Source of the DNA: Lentimicrobium sp. | GTDB taxonomy: Bacteria > Bacteroidota > Bacteroidia > Bacteroidales > Lentimicrobiaceae | Reading direction: 5' to 3' | Length of the DNA: 40,170 nt | NCBI GenBank assembly: GCA_019429275.1 | Contig: JAHYJC010000040.1 | Coordinates: forward strand, 1 to 40,170 | In this document: piece by piece, positions 1 to 7,928 of the stretch | How the letters are laid out: the number at the start of each line of letters is the position of its first letter | Position numbering within the stretch: the first letter of the stretch is position 1 | Notes under the pieces: model-generated | Databases searched by the model: none | Told to the model about the DNA's origin: nothing | The model's input: only the letters and a program-made list of their open reading frames with translations | Position numbers and translations under genes: made by a program

Positions 1-120
1 TGCCGCCAGCTTCCTTCAGATTCCATCTCGCGATGGACACCCTTGCTCTTGGCTAACACTCCTTACTGTGAAGCGTGTTCGGGACTTGCACCCTATAGCT
101 GATATACATGCCTGACGCAC
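1..120 (-). mobile_element. Group IIC intron, 5' end (partial, runs off the window)
   Basis: Read on the minus strand, the segment begins at 120 with GTGCG, the classic group II 5' boundary. It continues with blocks typical of domain I of class C introns such as the Oceanobacillus iheyensis and Bacillus halodurans introns: CTATAGGGTG, AGTCCCGAAC, GCAAGGGTGTCC and GAATCTGAAGGAAGC. Only the first 120 nt are present, and the reverse-transcriptase ORF lies outside the window. The preceding bases (121-147) form a terminator hairpin with a T-run, the expected integration site of this class. The class assignment rests on remembered family sequence, not a search. Confidence 0.9.
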
Positions 121-147
121 AAAAAAAGCCACATATTACTGTGGCTT
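121..147 (-). terminator. Rho-independent terminator of the cytochrome c gene; intron insertion site
   Basis: On the minus strand a perfect 8-bp stem, AAGCCACA / TGTGGCTT, encloses a six-base loop and runs into a stretch of T residues (121-127). It lies 26 bases after the cytochrome c stop codon. The T-run abuts the first base of the group IIC intron, so this terminator is also the 5' exon of the intron. Confidence 0.9.
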
Positions 148-173
148 ATCGAGTTATATCAATCAAAGATTAA

Positions 174-1028
174 TTAGTCAGGAAAGATTGTTTCGTTGGC
201 TAATGCTTTATACAAATCTTTCATTTCAGCAAGAGTGATGTCAAATTCACCAACCATTGATGAACCAAGTTGTCCGTATTTTACCTTATGTTGCACTTCA
301 TAAGCTTTTGAACGGGTAAAATCACCGGCAGATTTTCCTCCAAGCGCAATCGTCTTACCATCTGCACCATGGCATAATTTACATTGAGCATCGTAAAAGG
401 CTTTCCCTTTGGTTTCATCACCATCACGGCCAACATTTGAAATAGCAAAACTACCGCTTGGGTATGTACCTGTGTAGGTTACGTCGTATAACTGATTCAC
501 ATCAAACATACCTTCTTTCATAAATTTAACGAGATCCCATATCTGATCATCAGATAATAACTGATTGAAATTAGGCATTTTATCTCCCTCTGTTGCATTG
601 GTAGCTGGATCATAGGTTGACAAATCGTAAGAAATATCCCTTCTGCCAGTGGTTGATTTCATGGCATCAAATAATTCCTTAGCTGTTTTTGATTGTGCTA
701 TCTGATAAATGTTGAGTGCGTTAACATTAGGTCTGGTTGTTTTTGGACCGCGATTAATGTATGATCCGCCTGCACCTAATCCATCCCATCCATGGCATTG
801 TTTACACCTGAAAAAATCAGCCTTTGCATTAATGGTTGCATAATTTGGGTCATTTTGGTCGTAACCGGATTCGGTACTCCAGAATTTATCGTAGAGTATT
901 CCTCCTTTGGCAACGGTGGCATTTTCAAAAGCAATTTCATCCGGACTTTTAGGATCATCTTTTGAACAGCTTTGGAGAATACTTGCTGCCAATACACCGG
1001 CAATTAAAAGAAAATTCAAATGTTTCAT
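174..1028 (-). CDS. Dihaem cytochrome c lipoprotein
   Basis: The 284-residue protein starts with a lipoprotein signal ending in a lipobox (LQSC, Cys21), so it is probably anchored in the periplasm or on the envelope. It has two c-type haem motifs, C75-KQ-CH79 and C216-KL-CH220, each within a cytochrome c fold of about 110 residues. Candidate axial methionines are Met151 (MPNF) and Met258. Such proteins shuttle electrons to oxidases or reductases, but no partner enzyme is visible here. A broken Rrf2-family regulator gene lies 77 bp upstream in the same direction and may once have controlled it. Transcription ends at the hairpin at 121-147. The haem protein assignment is firm; the redox partner is unknown. 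Confidence 0.92.
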   Translation of the reverse strand: MKHLNFLLIAGVLAASILQSCSKDDPKSPDEIAFENATVAKGGILYDKFWSTESGYDQNDPNYATINAKADFFRCKQCHGWDGLGAGGSYINRGPKTTRPNVNALNIYQIAQSKTAKELFDAMKSTTGRRDISYDLSTYDPATNATEGDKMPNFNQLLSDDQIWDLVKFMKEGMFDVNQLYDVTYTGTYPSGSFAISNVGRDGDETKGKAFYDAQCKLCHGADGKTIALGGKSAGDFTRSKAYEVQHKVKYGQLGSSMVGEFDITLAEMKDLYKALANETIFPD

Positions 1029-1104
1029 TGGTTTTGATTTAAGATTAAAAATAATTGTTAATTTGTGTTGGTTCTCTGATTATGATTCATATTCAAAATT
1101 TCCT

Positions 1105-1478
1105 CTAAGGTTTACTGTCCATTAATCCCTTGATTTTTGAGGTTAATTCAAACCAATAGTCCTTTGACGGACATATACTTGATCTTTGGCATTCATTGGT
1201 ATCGCATACAAAGTTTACAAGTTGAAGGTTTGGGCTGAAGCACGGTAAACATCATAAACTGTAATTTCCTTTGGTTTTCTGGCAGGAATATAGCCACAGC
1301 CTTTCCCTTCGTTGTTTACAATCAGTCCTGCATTTTTTAGTCCTGCAATAATTTAGTCAAGATAATAGTTTGATATTCCTTGACTTTCGGCTATCTCCTT
1401 TTGCAGAACAGGTCCGTTACTTTTGGCAATTTCAATAATAGCTCTCAAACCGTAACGTACATTTGTATTAATTTTCAT
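1105..1478 (-). pseudogene. Rrf2-family transcriptional regulator, inactivated by a nonsense codon and a frameshift
   Basis: Translation from ATG at 1478 gives the typical Rrf2 winged-helix start (MKINTNVRYGLRAIIEIA), then a recognition-helix region ending YYLD. A TAA at 1353-1355 follows, and the same frame continues IIAGLKNAGLI. Family members normally have Gln or His at this point, so CAA to TAA is the simplest change. Near 1217 the frame shifts by one base. The remainder reads in another frame to TAG at 1105 and contains C-x5-C-x5-C, the spacing of cysteines that bind an Fe-S cluster in many Rrf2 proteins. Two independent lesions make a functional product unlikely. The intact ancestor would have been about 125 residues. 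Confidence 0.85.
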
Positions 1479-1489
1479 AACCCAGGCAA

Positions 1490-1518
1490 TCCTATAGATT
1501 TACTAGGATGCAAAATTA
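1490..1518 (-). promoter_or_regulatory. Promoter -7 box with overlapping dyad upstream of the Rrf2 pseudogene
   Basis: On the minus strand TAATTTTG (1518-1511) matches the Bacteroidota -7 consensus TAnnTTTG. Just downstream, where transcription should begin, is an inverted repeat TCCTA-N9-TAGGA (1490-1508). This position suits autorepression by the regulator. A good -33 box is not evident. The operator role is an inference. Confidence 0.45.
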
Positions 1519-1979
1519 AAAGTATTATGAACATATACGACATTTTATACTAATTTATATTCAATATAAACAAATAGCTGAATATGTTTCTGTGATCATC
1601 TTTTTTACTTTATCTCTAACTTCCTCAGATTATTGACACTTTTTTAACACCCCTCATTTTTTATCAAAGACTCACATATTAAAATCTGACTTTTATAAAT
1701 TTTTCTTTGGTATTAAGGCGGTTGATTAAAATAGAACTGTTAGATTATAAAACTTTACAACTTGGCTAACATTCAACTCAGGTACTCATTTTGGTCAGAA
1801 TAAATTTTACTCTTAACTTTTTCTGAATGATTTGTCAGGCATCCCGGAATGCTTCAGGAGACTAATAATATGGCACCTTTCTGCCGAAAGGCAGAATTTT
1901 ACAAGCTTGAGATACTTATATAGAAAGATGTAAATCTCTAATTATAACTGAGAGAATTGGAGAATAGGTTACAATAAAA
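1519..1979. other. AT-rich gene-free stretch with one hairpin
   Basis: I see no coding frame with codon structure here. The one feature is a perfect 7-bp stem TTCTGCC / GGCAGAA with a GAAA loop (1879-1896), followed by TTTT on the plus strand. It lies about 85 bases past the stop of the frameshifted gene at 1980-2440 and may be its 3' end structure, although on the minus strand it lacks a T-run. Confidence 0.5.
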
Positions 1980-2440
1980 TCAAATCAACCCAATTCCAAG
2001 GTGGCCGGCCAACTCTTCCAGCCTAACTCTGGCTGATTCAGTGGAGCCACTTTTACTGATTTCCATGATCTCATATCCGGCGACATCGTAAAGTACAATT
2101 CTAGAATCCCTGTTTCTTATATCCAGCGCCCGATTCCCTCTGCTGTAGGATGTCAATGTAAGGTTTGATTCCTTTATGCCGAGTTTCAAGCTCTCTTCTA
2201 TCTTCATCCATTTTCCGGACTGAATAATTCCAAATAAATTGTTTAAAAATTTTATCCTTTTTTTATCGGTATCAATAACAGATCCTGATGAAGAAAAGCC
2301 AATAAAAGTACCCAGCAAAACAGGACTACTCCAAATAATAATGAATTAAAAATCACAAACAGGCCTGCTATAAATAAAATAATGCCTGCATTAGTTCCCA
2401 CAGAGCCGAAGGTTTTATCAAGTTTGTTTTTAATCAGCAT
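1980..2440 (-). pseudogene. Small membrane protein gene with a frameshift (unknown function)
   Basis: Two overlapping frames join into one protein of about 152 residues. The first frame (from ATG 2440) gives a short N-terminus and two hydrophobic segments. The second frame (to the stop at 1980) begins LLGTFIGFSSSGSVIDT and carries a soluble C-terminal domain rich in basic residues. The join falls at a run of four T on the minus strand (plus 2317-2320); one extra T restores a continuous frame. I recognise the pattern of a Bacteroidota hypothetical membrane protein but know no function for it. The gene lies 27 bp downstream of the GNAT-nitrilase gene and is probably co-transcribed with it. A homopolymer error in sequencing is a real alternative. 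Confidence 0.65.
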
Positions 2441-2467
2441 ATTTTAAGCATCACTAAATCAATTTCA

Positions 2468-4018
2468 TCATGAATTTGAAGAATCTGAAAATTTATTTAA
2501 AGAATATAAATCCATGCGTCTGTCATTCAGGTTTCGGACACTCCCGAATTGATTCAATTCTCTCAGCAAATCAATATCTACATCTGCTATCAGAATCATT
2601 TCGGTGTTTGGTGTGGCCTCAGCTTTCACACCATTGGAAGGAAATGCAAAATCACAGGGTGTAAATACCATTGACTGGGCATACTGAATGTCCATATTGT
2701 GCACTTTGGGCAGATTACCAACGCTACCTGCGATGGCCACATAGCATTCATTTTCTATCGCCCTGGCCTGCGCACAGTTCCTTATCCTCGAATATCCGTT
2801 TTGCGTATCCGTTAAAAACGGAACAAAAAGCAGATTCATGCCATCGTCTGCCAGAATCCTGCTCAATTCAGGGAATTCAACATCATAACAGATCAAAATA
2901 CCAATCTTTCCACAGTCAGTATCAAAGGTCTTAAAGGTTTTTCCACCTTGAAGTCCCCATACCCTGACCTCATCAGGTGTTACGTGAATTTTCTCAAATC
3001 TTTCAATGCCCCCATCCCTTTTACACAGATAACCGACATTATAAAGAGAATTTTCTACAATCTCAGGCATACTTCCGGTAATGATGTTGATGTTATATGA
3101 GATGGCAAGTTCGGCAAACCTTTGCACAACTTCTTTTGTATATCCGGCAAGTTCACGTATGGCTGCAGCTTCCGAAAGATGGTTGTAAGCTGCCATCAGC
3201 GGGGCGTTAAAAAACTCGGGGAACAACGCAAAATCAGACCTGTAACCCGAAACAGCATCGATAAAAAATTCGACTTGCTGCATAAGTTCATCAAGATTCT
3301 TATATAAGCGCATCTGCCATTGTATCAGTCCTAACCTGACAATGTTCTTTTTGATGGCCGCTTTCTCAGATTTCTTTTCGTAATACACATTGTTCCATTC
3401 CAGAAGCACAGCAAATTCCTCTGACTCTTTATCTCCTTCAAGATAACCACGAATAATCCTTACAGGGTGAAAATCATTTGACATTTGAAAATCCAGCACA
3501 GGATCATGAATTTCTTTCATCCTGACCTTTTCGATGTAGTCACGTGGAGTTATTTTGTCAGAATATTTGTGATAGCTGGGAATCCGACCACCGAAAACAA
3601 TGCTTTTCAGGTTCAGTTTCTCGCACAATTCTTTTCTGTAATCATATAATCGTCTTCCAAGGCGCAAACCGCGAAATCTGGGGTGGATAAATATATCTAT
3701 TCCGTATAATGTATCACCGGCCGGGGTATGCGTGTTAAAAGTATAATTGCCGGTAATTTCCCTGTAAGTATGCTTTTCGTCAAATTTCGATGAATTGACA
3801 ATGATGGATAAAGCACAGCCTGCAAGTTCATGATCTATTCTTATGCCTACCTGACCCTCCGGAAAAGCTTCAATTAGTTTTTTTAGGTGATGCGCCTTCC
3901 AGTAAGCACCCGGCATATTGGTATAAGATTCAATCATTACTTTTTTTATCTCTTCATAATCATCTGGTTTAAGAAAAAAAATCTCGATGTTTTCGATTGA
4001 ATTAATATTGACTCCCAT
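2468..4018 (-). CDS. Bifunctional GNAT acetyltransferase / carbon-nitrogen hydrolase
   Basis: Residues 1 to about 215 form a GNAT N-acetyltransferase domain with the acetyl-CoA loop RFRGLRLGRRL near 114-124. Residues about 225-505 form a nitrilase-superfamily amidohydrolase with the Glu-Lys-Cys triad visible as E268 (LFPEFF), K343 (FEKIHV) and C377 (ICYDVEFPE). The fusion is a known architecture in Bacteroidota and Proteobacteria; its substrate is unknown, plausibly an N-acylated amine or amide. No signal peptide is present, so it should be cytoplasmic. A TAACTTTG box lies about 75 bp upstream of the start. The frameshifted membrane protein gene follows after 27 bp. All catalytic residues are intact. 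Confidence 0.92.
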   Translation of the reverse strand: MGVNINSIENIEIFFLKPDDYEEIKKVMIESYTNMPGAYWKAHHLKKLIEAFPEGQVGIRIDHELAGCALSIIVNSSKFDEKHTYREITGNYTFNTHTPAGDTLYGIDIFIHPRFRGLRLGRRLYDYRKELCEKLNLKSIVFGGRIPSYHKYSDKITPRDYIEKVRMKEIHDPVLDFQMSNDFHPVRIIRGYLEGDKESEEFAVLLEWNNVYYEKKSEKAAIKKNIVRLGLIQWQMRLYKNLDELMQQVEFFIDAVSGYRSDFALFPEFFNAPLMAAYNHLSEAAAIRELAGYTKEVVQRFAELAISYNINIITGSMPEIVENSLYNVGYLCKRDGGIERFEKIHVTPDEVRVWGLQGGKTFKTFDTDCGKIGILICYDVEFPELSRILADDGMNLLFVPFLTDTQNGYSRIRNCAQARAIENECYVAIAGSVGNLPKVHNMDIQYAQSMVFTPCDFAFPSNGVKAEATPNTEMILIADVDIDLLRELNQFGSVRNLNDRRMDLYSLNKFSDSSNS

Positions 4019-4093
4019 ATTATCGATTTTTTATATCTCATCCTGAGTACACATGGTATCCGGAATCGAATTTTATTAGAATATTTAAGAATT

Positions 4094-4101
4094 CAAAGTT
4101 A
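4094..4101 (-). promoter_or_regulatory. Candidate -7 box for the GNAT-nitrilase gene
   Basis: TAACTTTG on the minus strand fits TAnnTTTG and would give a leader of roughly 70 bases. No clear -33 TTTG is seen. The rest of the 4019-4308 gap is AT-rich and holds nothing else that I can support. Confidence 0.35.
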
Positions 4102-4308
4102 GCTATTTTCAATATTTTCAGATGGAAATAAAATCACTGTAAATTTAAAACTGATTTCCCTGTTTTAAATCAGCCTGCTATGCAGTTTTCAATTTCTATT
4201 ATTACCGGCTTAATTTTCCTTTTTAGTGCTTTTAGATCCCCATCGCTACAATTAACTGATTTACTATATCAATATTTTTTCTTTCAAAATGTTGGAACGC
4301 CAGGAACT

Positions 4309-4338
4309 AACAGGCCTGTGAAATTTCACAGGCCTGTT
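4309..4338 (-). terminator. Perfect 30-nt palindrome after the gene fragment
   Basis: A perfect inverted repeat of 15+15 bases (arm AACAGGCCTGTGAAA) lies just past the stop of the duplicated sorting-domain fragment. The same structure, with one mismatch in the stem, lies at 11969-11998 after the full-length gene. It therefore travelled with the duplicated segment and is probably the transcription-terminating hairpin of that gene, although no T-run follows. Confidence 0.55.
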
Positions 4339-4908
4339 AAAGAATAATATGGACGCATTTATTCTTTGATAAATTTCTTCAGAACTGTTTGCGAACCATT
4401 GTCTGCGCCGATGTAGTAAATGCCTCCTGAAAGTTTTCCAAGGTTGATTTCTGCCTGATTCTGATCAATATCAAAATCATCAATAATTCTGCCGAAAGCA
4501 TCATAAATTTTGATATTAACTTTTGAAACCGGGCCACTCAGGCGGATATTCAGAATATCTGTCGCAGGATTCGGGTAGGCCTCTATGTTAAAGGCATTCA
4601 TCTTTTCAGCAACAGCCGGTCCGCTGCTGATCATTATAGTATAGTCTTCAACTTCTCCTTCCGGAAAGATTTCACAGGGCGTTGGGGATCCTCCATTTTT
4701 CATTGTAATCCGCATACGCGTCTGCCCTGAAAATCCTGAGGGAATTGTTAAAGTGCCGGTAGCAACGCCTTTTTTGTTATTGGCTGCAAAAACCTGTTCA
4801 CCTGAATCATCAAAGTCTCCGTCGGCATTAAAGTCAATCCAGATTCTCCAGAATTCACGCTGTGTGCAGTTTGATGGAGTGAGTATGACATTGTTTGTAG
4901 AGCCTGAC
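4309..4908 (-). repeat. 600-bp direct repeat, copy A (T9SS gene 3' end)
   Basis: This segment matches 11969-12568 in the same orientation at a constant offset of 7660 bases. I count about 15 mismatches by eye and no gaps, roughly 97-98 percent identity. Similarity begins at the palindromic hairpin and stops abruptly at about 4908, inside the second GEVED domain. Recombination between the copies would delete the 7.7 kb between them. Confidence 0.9.
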
Positions 4909-4922
4909 GTTCTCACTGGCAT
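4359..4922 (-). pseudogene. Truncated duplicate: C-terminal GEVED domain plus T9SS sorting domain
   Basis: The frame encodes the second half of a GEVED domain (ending EGEVEDYTI) and a type A T9SS sorting domain of about 80 residues ending KKFIKE. It is nearly identical to the end of the 1071-residue protein at 12019-15234. The first residues (MPVRT) lie beyond the homologous part, and there is no signal peptide, so the product could not be exported. It is best read as a 3' gene fragment left by duplication. Mostly silent or mild differences imply that the copy is fairly recent. Confidence 0.88.
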
Positions 4923-5009
4923 CCGAAGTTTTTTGCGCTGTTTTCTATAGCAGCATGCTGTCTGGTTGATCTTTGGTAGGCCTTAGGTTGTTTTGCAGGC
5001 TAATTCTGG

Positions 5010-5861
5010 CTATAATCCAAACTTCCATTCCAGGGAATAGCTGGCGTTACCATTCGACTTTCTGGGAGGGTTGAATGGTTGTTCCATTCCATGAACAGTC
5101 ATATCTGAAACTTTAATGCCGAAAGTGGGAGGAAATACCCCGTCACAGTCAGCGTCCCATTGTTCTTTACCACTCATATCACCGGATTTGGGTAATTCCA
5201 TCTGGATACCGATATTAAAACCCGGAAATCTTTTATCCACTTCTTCGAAACTGCAATCACTTTTTCGTCTTATCCCCTGTACTTTTATCTCCCGGGGAGA
5301 TGTTTCCATTACATTTCCGCCTCCAACGGAGAATTGGTAATAATCCGGCATGATGAATTGCATCCCGCTTGTTTTTTCATAAATCTCCTTTTCTTTAGGG
5401 GGGAGATTTTCTATTGATGACTGTATAGCTGAACTAAAATTATTGATTGTAAGCGTAGGTCCGGTTTTTATGGTTTGAACCGTTTTGCCCTGGTAGCGTG
5501 TTACCAGTGGATCAGTGCAACTTTTGTAATCCTGTAAATCAAGCCACTCTTCATCGTAATTCATAGTCACTGTTAAAAAATCGCAGTCATACGTCTCCAC
5601 AGGCATCACCATTGTATTCCCCTTGCTTGTTACCGGACTGTTTTTGTTGTTAAATTTCAGCAATCCGTCAATCATGATGGAGTATGAGCCGGAGATTTTC
5701 ATGAGGTGGACTCCTTTACTATTTTTTGTTATCTCCTCCCATTTTACATCGGCAGTAATGGTTACCGGCAGTCTTTCCAAATTGTCAGTCTGGGCATTCA
5801 AACTAAGCGTGAATATTGTTAAAGCAAAGGCAAACTGCAAAAAATGTATTTCAGATTTCAT
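5010..5861 (-). CDS. Secreted protein of unknown function
   Basis: I do not recognise the family. ATG at 5861 gives a clean signal peptide (MKSEIHFLQFAFALTIF, cleavage after LNA), so this start is preferred over the ATG eight codons upstream. The mature part, about 257 residues, is polar and beta-rich in appearance. It contains four scattered cysteines that could form disulfides. The end (YSLEWKFGL) resembles a terminal beta strand. It lies 174 bp downstream of the FISUMP lipoprotein gene, as the last complete gene of the surface block. It is probably periplasmic or surface exposed. Confidence 0.75.
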   Translation of the reverse strand: MKSEIHFLQFAFALTIFTLSLNAQTDNLERLPVTITADVKWEEITKNSKGVHLMKISGSYSIMIDGLLKFNNKNSPVTSKGNTMVMPVETYDCDFLTVTMNYDEEWLDLQDYKSCTDPLVTRYQGKTVQTIKTGPTLTINNFSSAIQSSIENLPPKEKEIYEKTSGMQFIMPDYYQFSVGGGNVMETSPREIKVQGIRRKSDCSFEEVDKRFPGFNIGIQMELPKSGDMSGKEQWDADCDGVFPPTFGIKVSDMTVHGMEQPFNPPRKSNGNASYSLEWKFGL

Positions 5862-6035
5862 TTTGATGATATTTAGTTGGTTCATAAAATCCTGCTGTTT
5901 CGCTCAATAATTGGCTTTTTTCGGAATAAAATGGCTAAAAATTCACCTGTTCAAAGTGGGTTCAGATAACCACCAGACAGGGATTGAGAATTTATATATT
6001 GATCACATAAGCGTTAGCTGCTTTGATTTACAGGC

Positions 6036-6779
6036 TTAATTTTTGACACACCTGACTGAATAGCCGTATTTTTTGAGGCTTGCATCTCCCCGGCCTACCA
6101 GTGCGCCGGAATAATATAAGGAACGATCCAATGCCCTGGTGGAAGAGATTTCATCACTCCACCATTTGCAGTCGCGACCGAGGCCTGAGGTTGTTCCGTT
6201 GTATAAGAAGCCTGCAGGCAGACCCAAAAAACCACTTTTGCCAAAGGCTGCGTTGTTTTTCAGACTACCGGTATTCCACAGCAGGGAATTTCCTGCCAGC
6301 TGACTTCCTTCGTCTGTTCCCCTGTATCCGATCTTATCTGCTTCCTCCTGACTCATCCCCAAAAACGTTTCCATTACTTTCCAATCTGCATCAGCAGGCA
6401 GATGCCAGCCTGCAGGACAAGCTGCCGCAGCGGCAGGCCAGTTATACAAAACTCCGTATTTTGTATAATTATCAGCACTTTTCGCTTCTGCTATGATTGT
6501 TCCGTCGTAACCGTAAACATAGTAACATGGTTCTGTCATCGATTCTTCCGAAAGCGCATTGACTGATGGCAGATACGCCAGATTTTCAGCCATCCAGACC
6601 TGCCCTCCGATTTGGACCCATTTATATTGTTTGCCATCGCGGCTGTCAATAAATATGTTTTCTTCTTCCAGTTCCTCTTCCTGTTCCGGCTCATCCTGAT
6701 CAGACTTCTCACAGCTGGTTGAGAGAGCAAAAAGCAATAAAGAGCATAGTACCCATGAAATTGTTTTTGTAATTTTCAT
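6036..6779 (-). CDS. FISUMP-domain lipoprotein
   Basis: The 247-residue protein has a lipoprotein signal (lipobox around STSC) and a Glu-rich linker. The rest is a Fibrobacter succinogenes major paralogous (FISUMP) domain: DGKQYKWVQIGGQVWMAENL, then YGVLYNWPAA, CPAGWHLP and a final YSVRCVKN. FISUMP proteins are surface proteins related to formylglycine/C-type-lectin-like folds; their ligands are mostly unknown. The ATG overlaps the ancestral TGA of the ankyrin gene (ATGA at 6776-6779), so the two were translationally coupled. Surface attachment is inferred from the lipobox. Confidence 0.9.
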   Translation of the reverse strand: MKITKTISWVLCSLLLFALSTSCEKSDQDEPEQEEELEEENIFIDSRDGKQYKWVQIGGQVWMAENLAYLPSVNALSEESMTEPCYYVYGYDGTIIAEAKSADNYTKYGVLYNWPAAAAACPAGWHLPADADWKVMETFLGMSQEEADKIGYRGTDEGSQLAGNSLLWNTGSLKNNAAFGKSGFLGLPAGFLYNGTTSGLGRDCKWWSDEISSTRALDRSLYYSGALVGRGDASLKKYGYSVRCVKN

Positions 6780-7282
6780 AACAATGTTTTTTTGGTTTGT
6801 TCTTCTTTGAAGTGCCTTTCACCGACGGCTTTTAATATTTTTACTATTTCGGTGTATCTGGCTTCTTCTGGTATATTGCAGTGCAACGCCATCATTAGAG
6901 GAGTTTACCCGGTTCTAATGTTCCGGAGGTTTATGTGGGCGCCTGCATTGATCAGCACCTTCATCATGAGTTTGTCCCACGCCAGCTCCAGCACAGTATA
7001 TTCCATTATATCATCACTAATCTGGTTCACATCTGCACCGGCTCTTATGAACGCTATAAGGGCTTCTATGTCATTATCTCTTACTTTGCTGAACAGTTCC
7101 GGCTCCTGGGAGAATAAATCTGCTGAAAGAAACAGCCCGATTCCTGTTGCAAGGGTTATAATAATTCTGCTTTTGTTTCGCTTGAACCGAACCGGCCTCC
7201 TGTTTTCCTGCTTTCCATTAATGAGATTATTTAATTTCATTGAACAAGCGGTTAAAGTGGTTAAAGAGGTATTTCCATTCAC
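6776..7282 (-). pseudogene. Ankyrin-repeat protein gene with an internal stop codon
   Basis: The frame opens with a hydrophobic segment (IIITLATGIGLFL) and then two ankyrin units (NDIEALIAFIRAGADVN; MMKVLINAGAHINLRN). A TAA at 6905-6907 interrupts a third repeat. The same frame then reads TPLMMALHCN, a canonical ankyrin TPL start, and continues for about 40 codons to a TGA at 6776 that overlaps the ATG of the FISUMP gene. The overlap and the repeat consensus show that the gene once ran through. As it stands it would yield a 125-residue truncated product, which could still be made. The start may be at 7282 or at a later ATG at 7240. Confidence 0.8.
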
Positions 7283-7341
7283 GGTTTGTTAAAGGGTATA
7301 AGTTCAGGCTGGCACAGCAGAGTGACCCTGTTTATTGCGGT

Positions 7342-7911
7342 TTACATCTTTGGCATCTCCATAACCTGATATCCATCTGGTATTTCAAAGCTATCTATTC
7401 CGGGTGTCCAGAGTTCTATTTCTTTCAGCTCCATAGCCTCATCATCTGATCCGCTGATATGATTGATAATTTTTACCGGCATGTTGTACTCGTCGGAAGA
7501 CCAGACTGTGAACATTTTCTGGTCAGGATTTTCCTTATTCCAGAGGCCGGAGCGGGTGCAAGGAATACCGTTTAAAGTCTCCTTTCCTTCCACTTTCATC
7601 ATACCCTTATTCTGATGATATTTTAAGACAGCCAGCGGGTCATTGCCCATGCTCATCGGATCGGCGGCGGAGCTTTTCATCGCCATCTTTTGTTGTGGCA
7701 TTAGGATGATTACCTCGTTGGAACCCTGTTTAACGATGATCACTCCCGCTTGTCCGTGCTCATTGAATTCATAGCGGTAACCGACATCAGCCGAGTAAAT
7801 CGTAAAGACATGGTTCTGGCCCATACTGGAAAAATGCATTTTGGCTGTGAACTGGGCTGACAGGGAAGTAACTGTAAGACTGGTAACAAGAAGAATTATT
7901 AGTTTTTTCAT
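7342..7911 (-). CDS. Secreted protein, DUF4412-like
   Basis: ATG at 7911 begins a standard signal peptide (MKKLIILLVTSLTV, cleavage near SLSAQ); the frame is open further upstream but lacks a signal there. The mature 170 residues are Met-rich and read like the DUF4412 proteins of Bacteroidota: a short lipocalin-like strand pattern with a segment naming the query property (VIILMPQQKMAMK) and a late cysteine (GIPCTRSG). The function of the family is unknown. It follows the lipoprotein gene by 17 bp and is probably in the same operon. Confidence 0.65.
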   Translation of the reverse strand: MKKLIILLVTSLTVTSLSAQFTAKMHFSSMGQNHVFTIYSADVGYRYEFNEHGQAGVIIVKQGSNEVIILMPQQKMAMKSSAADPMSMGNDPLAVLKYHQNKGMMKVEGKETLNGIPCTRSGLWNKENPDQKMFTVWSSDEYNMPVKIINHISGSDDEAMELKEIELWTPGIDSFEIPDGYQVMEMPKM

Positions 7912-7928
7912 AATAACAGGTTTTATAA

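Noticed and set aside
1353-1355. TAA read as glutamine (altered genetic code).
   Set aside because: Many intact genes in the window end in TAA at family-typical positions, for example the FISUMP, TrmN6 and T9SS genes, so internal TAA codons are better explained as lesions.
2468-4018. The GNAT-nitrilase fusion as a novel architecture.
   Set aside because: This fusion is an established and widespread arrangement, so it is reported as an ordinary gene.
4309-4338. Perfect palindrome as an insertion-sequence end or integration site.
   Set aside because: The same hairpin follows the full-length homologous gene at 11969, so it belongs to the gene's 3' end; no transposase or target duplication is visible.
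6792-7292. A 166-codon plus-strand frame.
   Set aside because: It lies opposite the ankyrin gene, whose motifs and ATGA overlap show the minus strand to be coding.
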